64,000 bases of DNA, taken from the NCBI RefSeq assembly GCF_011801125.1, contig NZ_CP046171.1, positions 248,001 to 312,000 of the forward strand. The letters are read 5' to 3'. This document shows, piece after piece, positions 51,605 through 60,051 of this stretch (position 1 is the stretch's first letter; the number at the start of each line of letters is the position of its first letter). Source of the stretch: Nocardia brasiliensis. Lineage in GTDB: Bacteria; Actinomycetota; Actinomycetes; Mycobacteriales; Mycobacteriaceae. Both the position numbers and the translations under genes were made by a program. A model generated the notes under the pieces. That model had not been told where the DNA came from. It worked only from the letters and a program-made list of their open reading frames with translations, and did not search any database.

Positions 51605-52141
51605 GTGAGCCGCGCCCAGTGGACGATCCACGGTGAGAACGTCGTGGACGAGAACCGACACATCAAGCTCTCGACCGTCGACATCGAGTTGCCCGACGGC
51701 GTGAAGTTCACGCAGTACGTTGCGCGGATGCCTCGGTGCGCAATGACGTTGGTACTCAACGACAAACGTGAAGCTCTGCTGATGTACCGGCATCGGTTCA
51801 TTATCGACCGTTGGGTATGGGAACTGCCCGGCGGTTATGTCGACTATGCCGAGGATGTCGCCGTTGCGGCCGCGCGTGAGGTCGAGGAGGAGACGGGATG
51901 GCGGCCGAAGACCATGGAGCACCTGGTCACCTATCAGCCGTCCATCGGCTCACTGGACCAGCCGCAAGAGATCTACCTAGCGCGGGGCGCGGATCTGACC
52001 GATACACCGCCGGACATCAACGAGGCCGAAGATATCAGGTGGATTCCACTGGAGGAAGCGGTCGCGATGATTGATCGAGGTGAAATCGTCGGCGCTGCAA
52101 CGGTTGTCGCAGTGTACCGAGTCCTCAGTCTGTCTGCGTAG
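51605..52141 (+). CDS. NUDIX hydrolase, ADP-sugar pyrophosphatase-like
   Basis: A 178-residue NUDIX protein. The NUDIX box is GGYVDYAEDVAVAAAREVEEETGW (G-x5-E-x7-R-E-x-x-E-E-x-G; the first Glu position reads Glu in AED). Further marks are WVWELPGGYVDYAEDVAVAA and QPSIGSLDQPQEIYLARGAD. The N-terminal part (GENVVDENRHIKLSTVDIEL) resembles ADP-ribose pyrophosphatases. It hydrolyses a nucleoside diphosphate linked to another group; the substrate is uncertain. In actinomycete accessory regions such proteins are often next to an XRE regulator, and a fragment of such a regulator follows on the opposite strand. Confidence 0.9.
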   Translation: MSRAQWTIHGENVVDENRHIKLSTVDIELPDGVKFTQYVARMPRCAMTLVLNDKREALLMYRHRFIIDRWVWELPGGYVDYAEDVAVAAAREVEEETGWRPKTMEHLVTYQPSIGSLDQPQEIYLARGADLTDTPPDINEAEDIRWIPLEEAVAMIDRGEIVGAATVVAVYRVLSLSA

Positions 52142-52271
52142 TAATGGCGAGGACCTGCCGCCGGAAGTGGTCGACGTCGGGCAGGGCCGTGTACGCCGCG
52201 AGTCGGTGGCGCACGTCGCGAAGGTAGGCGTGGGTCCGGTGCGATTCCAGCCCGCTGATGATGTCGAGTGC
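52125..52271 (-). pseudogene. 3' fragment of an XRE-type regulator
   Basis: A minus-strand frame ending at TGA 52125 reads ALDIISGLESHRTHAYLRDV and RHRLAAYTALPDVDHFRRQV over about 48 residues, similar to the C-terminal tail of actinobacterial helix-turn-helix regulators. The frame loses resemblance to protein upstream of 52271, where a methyltransferase fragment begins on the other strand. Its end overlaps the NUDIX gene by 17 bp. It is a remnant after deletion or recombination. Confidence 0.4.
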
Positions 52272-52298
52272 TTGGCCCGAATCTTCGCTCGCGGGAAG

Positions 52299-52631
52299 AT
52301 GATTCGCTGGGAGACGGGCACGGCGGAAAGCCTGCCGGTCTCCGACGGGGCGGTCACGGTGGCGTTGGCGGTGGCCACGGTGCATCACTGGCCCGATGTC
52401 GCCGGCGCGCTGCCGGAGGTGCTGCGGGTGCTGCGACCGGGCGGCCGTTTCCTCACCGTGGAGCGCGCGGTGGCTGCCGACGCCACCGGCCTCGGCAGCC
52501 ACGGGTGGACCGAGGCGCAAGCCAAGGCGTTCGCGAACCTTTGCCGTGCAGCGCATTTCACCGAGGTGCGGGTCGACCGGCACGCCATGGGCCGCTTCAC
52601 GATGTGGGCGGTCCACGCTGTTCGTCCTTGA
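52299..52631 (+). pseudogene. 5'-truncated SAM-dependent methyltransferase
   Basis: About 110 residues of a class I methyltransferase: WETGTAESLPVSDGAVTVAL (motif II/acid loop), VATVHHWPDVAGALPEVLRV and LRPGGRFLTVERAVAADATG (post-motif III). The SAM-binding motif I and the N-terminal helices that should precede it are absent; sequence upstream of 52299 does not encode them in any frame I can see. No ribosome site precedes ATG 52299. It is therefore most likely a gene remnant left at a recombination junction. Confidence 0.6.
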
Positions 52632-52701
52632 AATACCCAGTTCTGCAACAACTTCCGGGGGTGTCACACGGACGCGCATATGCACCCGAGGCAGGGAACC
52701 G

Positions 52702-53130
52702 TCAGGAGATGCGCAGGCAGGAACTTCCGGTGTCGAGTCCGGTGCCGTTGACCTCGATGGAGGTGAACTTGGTCGAGGTGTAGCGCCCGGGTTCGCTCTG
52801 GATGGCGACGAGGTTCTGCCTGCCCACGCGGGTGGGCGTCCAGGAGATGGTCACCGTGTTGTGTTCCGGATGGTGCACGGCCTCGCCGGGGATGCGCTCG
52901 CCGTTGCCGGGGATGACGCCACCGGAGAGCACGAAGAACACCGAGCCCGGCGCGATCTCCGCATCGGTGACCGAGGCCGTGACCGTGTAGCGGCACCCGG
53001 TCAGCAGGCCTTCGGCGCCGACGGCGACGCTGACGTCGGCCACGTCGGCGGTGGCGGGCGTCGCGAATCCCGCGCACAGGCCGGCCAGGGCGAGACCACC
53101 TACAACGGTTCGAGCAATGGACCTACGCAT
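52702..53130 (-). CDS. Secreted Ig-like hypothetical protein
   Basis: A 142-residue exported protein. The signal peptide MRRSIARTVVGGLALAGLCA... ends near ATPATADV. The mature part is strand-rich with an Ig-like rhythm (TGCRYTVTASVTDAEIAPGS, HNTVTISWTPTRVGRQNLVA) and two Cys (TGCRYTV and GSSCLRIS at the very C-terminus) that probably form one disulfide. ATG 53130 has GGAGG 7 nt upstream. It is divergent from the small-protein array beginning at 53453. I do not recognise a function. Confidence 0.82.
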   Translation of the reverse strand: MRRSIARTVVGGLALAGLCAGFATPATADVADVSVAVGAEGLLTGCRYTVTASVTDAEIAPGSVFFVLSGGVIPGNGERIPGEAVHHPEHNTVTISWTPTRVGRQNLVAIQSEPGRYTSTKFTSIEVNGTGLDTGSSCLRIS

Positions 53131-53452
53131 CGTGCTACCTCCTCGGACAGGTGGGTATACGGGCGATCCAGGCGGTTCGGGACACCGCGTGAGAAGAGCC
53201 TAATCGGCGGCGGATCCTGTCGCATCGAACTCGGCAAATGGCCAGGACCCCGTCACGCCGGTGCGCGTCCTGACCCGGCTGACCAGGCCGAGATATGGGG
53301 CGCGCGTGCGGTTTCGAGCCGGCGAGCAATAGTTCGGGCGGAGCGGATATTTCCGGCGGACCGGGGTATACGCCGGATAGCAAGTTGCGGGAAGGACGAG
53401 ATGCCGTATGCGCCGTCGAACTGTCCGCTCGAGACCGATGAGCGAGAGAAAT
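53131..53452. other. Divergent intergenic region, no gene seen
   Basis: About 320 bp containing the promoters of the secreted Ig-like protein (leftward) and the small-protein array (rightward). No tRNA, repeat or convincing ORF is visible. Confidence 0.45.
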
Positions 53453-53653
53453 ATGAGAATCGGAAGCATTATTGTCTTGGTGTGGTTGCTGATCGGCGTC
53501 GTCGCCGCGGCCCAGCGGGACTACTTCGACAGTGGCCCGGTGAACTGCGCGGGCTTCGGCACCATCGCGGTGACGGTGATCGCGGGTCCGCTCAACTATA
53601 TGGGCGTGAATCCGAAGGTCGACGATTGCAATGTGCCGCAACCGAGTCCGTAA
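53453..53653 (+). CDS. Small single-helix secreted or anchored protein, array member 1
   Basis: A 66-residue protein: an N-terminal helix (SIIVLVWLLIGVVAAAQRDY) followed by about 45 extracytoplasmic residues. The ectodomain has the pattern SGPVNCAGFGTIAVTVIAGP, LNYMGVNPKVDDCNVPQPSP, with two Cys likely forming a disulfide. It is the first of three tandem paralogues (53834 and 54103 follow). ATG 53453 is preferred; ATG 53438 would add five residues. I do not recognise a family name. The helix could be a cleaved signal or a membrane anchor. Confidence 0.78.
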   Translation: MRIGSIIVLVWLLIGVVAAAQRDYFDSGPVNCAGFGTIAVTVIAGPLNYMGVNPKVDDCNVPQPSP

Positions 53654-53833
53654 CCACCGTGCCGTGACGCACTGAACCGGCGCAATCGCTCCGCGACGAC
53701 CTCGCATCCATTTCCGGGTGCGAGGTCGGCCGCGTCTCGACGGGGCAACAGACCGTCCTGTCGTGTTGGGCGCGTCGCGGCGGACCGCCGGATAATGGCC
53801 CTTGTTCGAGACGCGCCGACGAACGAGGCAGTG

Positions 53834-54034
53834 ATGAGACTTGGAAGCGTGATCGTCGTGCTCTGGTTCGTGATCGGCGTGATCGCCGCGGGCCAGCGCC
53901 ACTACTTCGACAGCGGCCCGATCAATTGCGCTGGCTTCGGCAACATCGCCCTGACCGTGCTGGCCGGCCCGCTCAACTACGTCGGCGTGAATCCGAAGGT
54001 GGCCGACTGCACCGTGCCGCAGCCGAGCCCGTAG
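53834..54034 (+). CDS. Small single-helix secreted or anchored protein, array member 2
   Basis: A 66-residue paralogue of the 53453 product, the same length and about three quarters identical: helix SVIVVLWFVIGVIAAGQRHY, then SGPINCAGFGNIALTVLAGP and LNYVGVNPKVADCTVPQPSP. The Cys, the NCAG(F)G and the GPLNY.GVNPKV blocks are unchanged. ATG 53834 has GAGG about 8 nt upstream. It lies 180 bp after member 1, so each copy may have its own promoter. Conservation of the outer domain over the helix suggests the ectodomain is the functional part. Confidence 0.78.
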   Translation: MRLGSVIVVLWFVIGVIAAGQRHYFDSGPINCAGFGNIALTVLAGPLNYVGVNPKVADCTVPQPSP

Positions 54035-54102
54035 GAACAGCCCAGCATAAGTGGGGCGCGCGGGGGTATCCCCAGGTGGGGAGCACGGAAGGAAGCGATG
54101 CC

Positions 54103-54366
54103 ATGCGCGACCGAAACACCCGAGAGACCCGCGATATCCGTACCCGGGGCTCCCGCCGCACGGGTAGCCGATTGTTCAGCACGCTGTTGCTGGTCTGGCT
54201 GGCCATCGGCCTGTTGGCGGCAGGGCAGCGTGACTATTTCCAGAGCGGTCCGACCAATTGCGCGGGCTGGGGCACGATCGCCGTCACCACCATCGCAGGC
54301 CCGCTCAACTACTTCGGTGTGAACCCGAAGGTGACCGACTGCGTCCTGCCCGAGCCCAGTCAGTAG
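54103..54366 (+). CDS. Small single-helix secreted or anchored protein, array member 3
   Basis: An 87-residue paralogue with a longer basic N-terminus (RNTRETRDIRTRGSRRTGSR) before the helix LFSTLLLVWLAIGLLAAGQR. The ectodomain reads DYFQSGPTNCAGWGTIAVTT, then IAGPLNYFGVNPKVTDCVLP. The basic N-terminus predicts an inside-to-outside anchor orientation. ATG 54103 has GGAAGGAAG upstream; an ATG at 54098 is out of frame. It ends 8 bp before the terminator shared with the MMPL gene. Confidence 0.78.
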   Translation: MRDRNTRETRDIRTRGSRRTGSRLFSTLLLVWLAIGLLAAGQRDYFQSGPTNCAGWGTIAVTTIAGPLNYFGVNPKVTDCVLPEPSQ

Positions 54367-54374
54367 CGCACCGG

Positions 54375-54407
54375 CGCGCCCCCATCCGGTCCACGGATGG
54401 GGGCGCG
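54375..54407. terminator. Bidirectional terminator
   Basis: A perfect 14-bp stem (54375-54388 with 54394-54407) and 5-nt loop between array member 3 and the convergent MMPL gene. Confidence 0.75.
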
Positions 54408-54417
54408 TTCGGATCGA

Positions 54418-56712
54418 TCAGCCGACCGGCGCCTTGTCGGTGTTCGGGTGCTCCTGCCCGCGCAGCGCGAACAGTTTGGCGCCCTCCACGTCGATGTCGG
54501 GCACGATCTTGTCCAGCCAAGCCGGCATCCACCACGCCCGCTCGCCCAGCAACGCGAGCAGCGACGGGATCAGCACCATCCGGACCAGGAACGCGTCGAA
54601 CAGCACGCCCGCCGCGAGCGCGAAACCCATCATCTTCGCGGTGACATCGGCTTCGAGCAGGAACGAGCCGAACACCGAGATCATGATGATCGCCGCGGAC
54701 GCGACCACCCGCGCACCATGGTGGTAGCCGCTGATCATCGCCTCCCTGGGTGGTTTGCCGTGCACGTATTCCTCGCGCATGCGGGTCACCAGGAACACCT
54801 GGTAGTCCATCGCGAGCCCGAATACCAAGCCGATCAACATGATCGGCAGGAAGCTCACGATCGCGCGCGGGTCCTCGATCAGGCCGAGCTTGCCCTCCTG
54901 GAAGATCAGCACCGTCGCGCCGAACGTCGCCGCCATGGAAAGCAGGAAGCCGAGCGCGCCGGTGAGCGGCACCAGGATCGAGCGGAACACCAGGATCAGC
55001 AGCACGAACGCGGCGCCCGCGACGATCGCCATGTACGGCACGATCTTGCTGAGCAGCACGTGGTCGATGTCGGCGTAGATCGCGGTGGTTCCGGTGATGC
55101 CGTATTTCATCCCGTATTCCGATTCCAGCCTGCCCTCGGCGTCGCGCGCGTCCCGGACCAGGTCCTTGGTGGACTGGTCGTTCGGGCCGGACTTGGGCAC
55201 ACCGTTGATCAGCGCTCCTTGTCCGTCTTGGCTCGACCGCGGCTCGGTCACGTAGTCCATATCCGGATACGAGGTGAGTTCGGTGCGCAACGCGTTGAGC
55301 GCCTCGGTGCGCCGGTCCGGTGCGACGCCGGTGAGGTCGGCCGCGACATTCAGCACGCCGTTGCTGCCCTCACCGAATCCGGCGGTGCGCAGCTCGTAGG
55401 CCTTCCGGACGGTCGAGGTCTTCGGCATGCTGTCCTCGCCGGGCAAGCCGAGGTTCATGTGCGCCGCGGGCAGTGCGAGCAAGCCGAGCACCACCACGCT
55501 CACTACCAGCGCGACCGCGGGCGCCTTGCCGATGAGCTGCGCGAAGCGCATGCCGTTGGTGACCGAGTCGTCGTCCTCCGGGTCGTGCTGGGCGATGATC
55601 GGCAGCTTCGGCTTGAACAGGAAGCGGCCGAGCGCGCCGAGCAGCGCGGGCATCAGGGTGATCGCGGTGAGCACCGCGAACCCGGCCGCGACCGCGCCAC
55701 CGAGACCCATGAAGGTCAGGAATCGCACGCCGACGATGGCCAGGCCGACCAATGCGATGATGACCGTCAGGCCGGCGAACACCACCGCCGAGCCCGCGGT
55801 GCCGAGTGCCGTGCCCGCCGCCTCTTCTGGTGAATCCTGTACTGCCAGTTCGTGTTTGTAGCGGGAGACGATGAATAGCGCGTAGTCGATGGACAGCGCG
55901 ATGCCGATCATCGATGCCAGAAACGTGGTAAAGCTCGGGATCGACAGGAACGCGGTGCCGAGGAAGATCAGCGAGGTGGCCGCGCCGAGGCCGACGATGG
56001 CGGTCACGATCGGCACGAAGGCGGCGACGATCGCGCCGAACGCCACGATCATCACGACCAGCGCGACGCCCATGCCGATGAGTTCGGACTTACCGCTCGG
56101 CGCCTGCTGTTCCATCGCGATCGTGCCGCTCATCTCCACCGTCAATCCGGCCGCCCGCGCCTGGTCGGCCACGTCGTAGGCGGCCTTGCGGTTCTCGGCG
56201 GTGATCTCGGTGAATTCCTTGATGGTGAACGGGACGCTGAAGTAGGCGACGGTCTCCGGCTCGGTCTTGTTCAGCACGTTCAGCGGTGCGCCACTGCATT
56301 TGGCCGGATCCGGTTGGGCGACGAGACAACCCATTTCCTCGGTGGCCGCGAGCGGGTTGGCGATCGGTTCGGCGTGATCGACGATGTCGAGCTGGTTCAG
56401 CGTGTCGAGCAGTGCGTCGATGGCTTGCCGATTGGCCGGGTCGGTGAGCTTCTGCCCGGGCGGTGCGCCGATCACATATGTGCCCGTGACGGCATCGAAT
56501 TGAAAGGCCGCCGACATGCCGGGGAAGTGCTGGTCGAGAATCTGCGTCGCCCGTTCCGATGGCAGGTTCGGCATGCTGAAGTCGTCGCTCATCGGCTCCT
56601 TCAGCTGGGCGCCGAGTCCGCCGAGCACCAGGAACAGGGCGATCCAGATGGGCAGCACCAGCCACTTGTGCCGGAATGCGAACTTTCCCCACCGGTATAG
56701 ATACACGGACAC
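54418..56712 (-). CDS. MMPL family RND transporter, copy A
   Basis: A 764-residue RND-fold transporter of the MMPL family, which moves lipids or drugs across the mycolata inner membrane. It begins MSVYLYRWGKFAFRHKWLVL (helix 1), has an extracytoplasmic porter domain with FSMPNLPSERATQILDQHFP, and the core MVIAFGAIVAAFVPIVTAIV, then SIDYALFIVSRYKHELA. The second half has the MMPL signature VFGLAMDYQVFLVTRMREEY (Asp-Tyr proton-relay pair). It is about 70 percent identical by eye to copy B at 56916 and equal in length. GTG 56712 has GAGGAGA upstream. The substrate is unknown. Confidence 0.93.
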   Translation of the reverse strand: MSVYLYRWGKFAFRHKWLVLPIWIALFLVLGGLGAQLKEPMSDDFSMPNLPSERATQILDQHFPGMSAAFQFDAVTGTYVIGAPPGQKLTDPANRQAIDALLDTLNQLDIVDHAEPIANPLAATEEMGCLVAQPDPAKCSGAPLNVLNKTEPETVAYFSVPFTIKEFTEITAENRKAAYDVADQARAAGLTVEMSGTIAMEQQAPSGKSELIGMGVALVVMIVAFGAIVAAFVPIVTAIVGLGAATSLIFLGTAFLSIPSFTTFLASMIGIALSIDYALFIVSRYKHELAVQDSPEEAAGTALGTAGSAVVFAGLTVIIALVGLAIVGVRFLTFMGLGGAVAAGFAVLTAITLMPALLGALGRFLFKPKLPIIAQHDPEDDDSVTNGMRFAQLIGKAPAVALVVSVVVLGLLALPAAHMNLGLPGEDSMPKTSTVRKAYELRTAGFGEGSNGVLNVAADLTGVAPDRRTEALNALRTELTSYPDMDYVTEPRSSQDGQGALINGVPKSGPNDQSTKDLVRDARDAEGRLESEYGMKYGITGTTAIYADIDHVLLSKIVPYMAIVAGAAFVLLILVFRSILVPLTGALGFLLSMAATFGATVLIFQEGKLGLIEDPRAIVSFLPIMLIGLVFGLAMDYQVFLVTRMREEYVHGKPPREAMISGYHHGARVVASAAIIMISVFGSFLLEADVTAKMMGFALAAGVLFDAFLVRMVLIPSLLALLGERAWWMPAWLDKIVPDIDVEGAKLFALRGQEHPNTDKAPVG

Positions 56713-56864
56713 AGGGTTCTCCTCGCGGTGATCGGGTCGTGCCGGATCGGATCGAGCGACAAGCGCGCGGGCCGACAGCGCCCGCGAACAACCGAGCTGG
56801 AGAGTCGAACTTCCTCTGAGTGTGCTGTGGACTGGTCACAAGATCAAGAACCGGCACCGGATAT

Positions 56865-56906
56865 GACTCGGCCCCCCATTCGAATTCCCGAATGCGGGGC
56901 CGAGTC
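56865..56906 (-). terminator. Terminator hairpin of MMPL copy B
   Basis: A perfect 11-bp stem (56865-56875 with 56896-56906) and 20-nt loop, 10 bp past the copy B stop codon. It suggests the two MMPL genes are not fully co-transcribed. Confidence 0.65.
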
Positions 56907-56915
56907 CTGGACGGG

Positions 56916-59210
56916 TCAGCTGACGCCGACCGGTTCCTTAGCCGGTGTGGTGGCGCGCTGCTGCAACTCGCGCAGCTTGGTGCCTTCCACGTCGATATCG
57001 GGCAGGATCCGGTCCAGCCACTTCGGCATCCACCAGCCCCACTTGCCCATCAGGACCAGCAGCGACGGGATCAGGATCATCCGGACGATGAACGCGTCGA
57101 ACAGCACGCCCGCCGCCAGCGCGAAGCCGAACGACTTCGCGGTCACGTCGGTTTCCAGCAGGAACGAGCCGAACACCGAGATCATGATGACCGCGGCCGA
57201 GGTCACCACGCGGGCACCGTGGTGATAGCCGGCCACGACCGCCTCGGTCGGCGACTTGCCCTTGACGAACTCCTCGCGCATGCGGGTCACCAGGAACACC
57301 TGGTAGTCCATCGCGAGGCCGAACACCAAGCCGATCAACATGATCGGCAGGAAGCTGACCAGCGGATGCGGGTCTTCGATCAGGCCGAACTTGCCCTGCT
57401 GGAAGATCAGCACGGTGGCGCCGAAGGTGGCCGCCATGGAGAGCAGGAAGCCGAGCGCCGCGGTCAGCGGCACCAGGATCGAGCGGAACACCAGGATCAG
57501 CAGCACGAACGCGGCGCCCGCGACGATCGCAAGGTAGGGCACGATCTTGCCGAGCAGCACGTGGTCGACGTCGGCGTAGATCGCGGTACTGCCGGTGATG
57601 CCGTACTCCACCCCGAATTCGGCCTTCAGCTGGGCCTCCGCGTCGCGCGCTTCGCTGACCAGGTCCTTGGTGGCCTGGTTGTTCGGGCCGGACTTCGGCA
57701 CGCCGTCGAGCAGCACGCCCTGCTTGTCCTCGCTCCACTTCGGCTCGGTCACGTAGTCCATGCCGGGGTAGGCGGCGAGCTTGTCTCGCAACGCCTTGAC
57801 CGCGGTCTCCCTGACCTCGACCGGCACGTTGGACAGGTCGGCCGCGACATTCAGCACGCCGTTGCTGCCCTCGCCGAATCCGGCGGTGCGCAGCTCGTAG
57901 GCCTTGCGAATGGTCGAGGTCTTCGGCTGGCTGTCGTCACCGGGCAGGCCGAGGTTCAGCCCGGCGGCCGGCGCGGCGAGCGCGCCGAGCACCACGACGC
58001 TGAGGATCAACGCGACCCACGGCGCCTTGCCGATCAGCCGGCCGAAGCGCATGCCCATGGTGACCGAGTCGTCGTCCTCGGGGTCGTGCTTGGCGATGAG
58101 GGGCAACTTCGGCTTGAACAGGAAGCGGCCGAACGCGCCGAGCAGCGCTGGCATCAGGGTGATCGCGGTGAGCACCGCGAATCCGGCGGCGATCGCGCCA
58201 CCAAGGCCCATGAAGGTCAGGAACTGCACGCCGACGATGCTCAACCCGGCGAGCGCGATGATGACCGTCAGGCCGGCGAACACCACGGCGGACCCGGCGG
58301 TGCCGAGCGCGGTACCGGCGGCTTCTTCGGGTGAGTCCTGTACTGCCAGTTCGTGTTTGTAGCGGGAGACGATGAACAGCGCGTAGTCGATGGACAGCGC
58401 GATGCCGATCATCGATGCCAGGAAGGTGGTGAAGCTCGGGATCTCGATCACCGAGGTGCCGAGCATGATCAGCGAGGTGGCCGCGCCGAGGCCGACGATG
58501 GCGGTCACGATCGGCACGAAGGCGGCGACGATCGCGCCGAACGCCACGATCATCACGACCAGCGCGACGCCCATGCCGATCATTTCGGACTTACCGCTCG
58601 GCGCCTGCTGCTTCATCGCGATCGAGCCGCTCATCTCGACGTCGAGCCCGGCATTGCGCGCGTCGTCGGCCACCGCGTACGCCGCGTCGCGCTCCGTGTC
58701 GGTGACGTCGGTGAACTTCTTGATGGTGAACGGCACGTTCAGCACCGCGACCGAGTCCGGCGCGGTCTTGCTGAGCACGTTCAACGGAGCGCCACTGCAG
58801 GTCCCCGGGTCCGGGTTGGCCAGGCAGCCCATCTTCTCGGCCGCCACGACCGGATTCAGGAGCGGCTTGCTGTGATCGACGATGTCGAGTTCGCCCAGTT
58901 TGGCGATGAACGCGTCGAGCGCGGCGCGATTGGCCGGATCGGTGAGTTTTTGTCCCTCGGGCGCGCCGATCACGTAGGTGCCGGTGACCGCGTCGAATTT
59001 GAAGGCGGCCGATGCGCCGGGAAAGTGCTTGTCGAGAATGTCGTTCGCGCGGGCGGACGGCAGATCCGGCATGCTGAAGTCATTGCTCATCGGCTTGCTC
59101 AGCTGTGCGCCGAGACCGCCGAGCAGCAGGAAAAGCAGAAGCCAGACGGGAAGCACGATCCATTTTCGGCGGAAGGCGAACTTCCCCCATCTGTACAGAT
59201 ACACGGACAC
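56916..59210 (-). CDS. MMPL family RND transporter, copy B
   Basis: A 764-residue paralogue of the 54418 product with the same layout: MSVYLYRWGKFAFRRKWIVL, porter domain FSMPDLPSARANDILDKHFP, SIDYALFIVSRYKHELAVQD with the catalytic DY pair, GLAMDYQVFLVTRMREEF and DVTAKSFGFALAAGVLFDAF. The strongest identity is in the membrane helices; the porter domains differ, which may reflect different substrates. GTG 59210 has GGAGA upstream. It is divergent from a TetR gene across a palindrome (59310-59325), a common arrangement for regulated MMPL transporters. Confidence 0.94.
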   Translation of the reverse strand: MSVYLYRWGKFAFRRKWIVLPVWLLLFLLLGGLGAQLSKPMSNDFSMPDLPSARANDILDKHFPGASAAFKFDAVTGTYVIGAPEGQKLTDPANRAALDAFIAKLGELDIVDHSKPLLNPVVAAEKMGCLANPDPGTCSGAPLNVLSKTAPDSVAVLNVPFTIKKFTDVTDTERDAAYAVADDARNAGLDVEMSGSIAMKQQAPSGKSEMIGMGVALVVMIVAFGAIVAAFVPIVTAIVGLGAATSLIMLGTSVIEIPSFTTFLASMIGIALSIDYALFIVSRYKHELAVQDSPEEAAGTALGTAGSAVVFAGLTVIIALAGLSIVGVQFLTFMGLGGAIAAGFAVLTAITLMPALLGAFGRFLFKPKLPLIAKHDPEDDDSVTMGMRFGRLIGKAPWVALILSVVVLGALAAPAAGLNLGLPGDDSQPKTSTIRKAYELRTAGFGEGSNGVLNVAADLSNVPVEVRETAVKALRDKLAAYPGMDYVTEPKWSEDKQGVLLDGVPKSGPNNQATKDLVSEARDAEAQLKAEFGVEYGITGSTAIYADVDHVLLGKIVPYLAIVAGAAFVLLILVFRSILVPLTAALGFLLSMAATFGATVLIFQQGKFGLIEDPHPLVSFLPIMLIGLVFGLAMDYQVFLVTRMREEFVKGKSPTEAVVAGYHHGARVVTSAAVIMISVFGSFLLETDVTAKSFGFALAAGVLFDAFIVRMILIPSLLVLMGKWGWWMPKWLDRILPDIDVEGTKLRELQQRATTPAKEPVGVS

Positions 59211-59309
59211 GAGGGGTCTCCTAGCGGTGCTGAGGCGTGATGAATTCAGAGCCGGAGACAGCTATTCGCGGGGTTGCCCTGCCGTCCCCGCCTCCACTGA
59301 CGCTTTCTG

Positions 59310-59325
59310 CCTACCGTGCGGTAGG
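59310..59325. promoter_or_regulatory. TetR operator palindrome
   Basis: CCTACCG-TG-CGGTAGG, 7-bp arms around a 2-bp centre, in the 201-bp gap between MMPL copy B and tetR. It probably controls both genes. Confidence 0.7.
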
Positions 59326-59411
59326 TAGACTATCCGAGCACTAAGTGGAGGTACAACCTCAATTTCTGCGGCATGGTTAGCCAGGCGCACAAGTGGTGAG
59401 AGGATCATCCG

Positions 59412-60005
59412 ATGGCCGCCCGTTCTACCTCCGCCAGCGTTTTTGCTGGTCGGGGCACTAAATCCGCGATTCGCGATGCCGCGGTGAAGCTTTTCGGCGA
59501 CAAAGGATTCGAGCAGACGAGCCTGCGCGAGGTCGCCGATGCGGTGGGAATCACAAAGGCGTCGCTCTACTATCACTACGCTTCCAAGCTCGAGTTGCTG
59601 CATGCCATCATCGATCCGATCATCGACCACCTGCGCGCGGTCGTCGTCGATATCGAGCAGCGCCCGCACGACCCGGAAACCATCCGTGACGTGCTGCGAA
59701 ACTACCTGCGCGGGATGGTCTCGCACCGCGACGCGGGCGCGCTCGTGCTGCGCGACACCGTGACGATCGTCAACGCGGTCGCCGATCGACATCCGGATCT
59801 CGTCGACGACGACCAGGCGTTGCGGGAATGGCTGGCGGGCCCGAACGCGACCCACGAGGCCAAGCTGCGCGCGAGCGCGGCACTGGCGATGCTCGGGGTC
59901 GCGTTGATGTCCAAGGAGTTCGCGCCGGGCGCCGACGACGACCTCGTGGAAGCCACGTTGCTCGATGCGGCGACGTGTGTGCTCACCGCACGGGACAGCG
60001 CGTAG
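59412..60005 (+). CDS. TetR family transcriptional regulator
   Basis: A 197-residue regulator. The DNA-binding domain is AIRDAAVKLFGDKGFEQTSL, REVADAVGITKASLYYHYAS and KLELLHAIIDPIIDHLRAV, a clear TetR helix-turn-helix. The C-terminal ligand-binding part (RDVLRNYLRGMVSHRDAGAL, ATHEAKLRASAALAMLGVAL) fits AcrR-like members. It is divergent from MMPL copy B and next to the palindrome at 59310-59325, so it likely represses that transporter and itself. ATG 59412 has GAGAGGA upstream. The ligand is unknown. Confidence 0.93.
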   Translation: MAARSTSASVFAGRGTKSAIRDAAVKLFGDKGFEQTSLREVADAVGITKASLYYHYASKLELLHAIIDPIIDHLRAVVVDIEQRPHDPETIRDVLRNYLRGMVSHRDAGALVLRDTVTIVNAVADRHPDLVDDDQALREWLAGPNATHEAKLRASAALAMLGVALMSKEFAPGADDDLVEATLLDAATCVLTARDSA

Positions 60006-60051
60006 ATTGCAGCTACTTGACCGGAAACGCCGTAACTCGCCAGGAGTCGCA

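Noticed and set aside
52299..52631. Methyltransferase as a functional short enzyme
   Set aside because: SAM-binding motif I is missing and no ribosome site precedes the first ATG.
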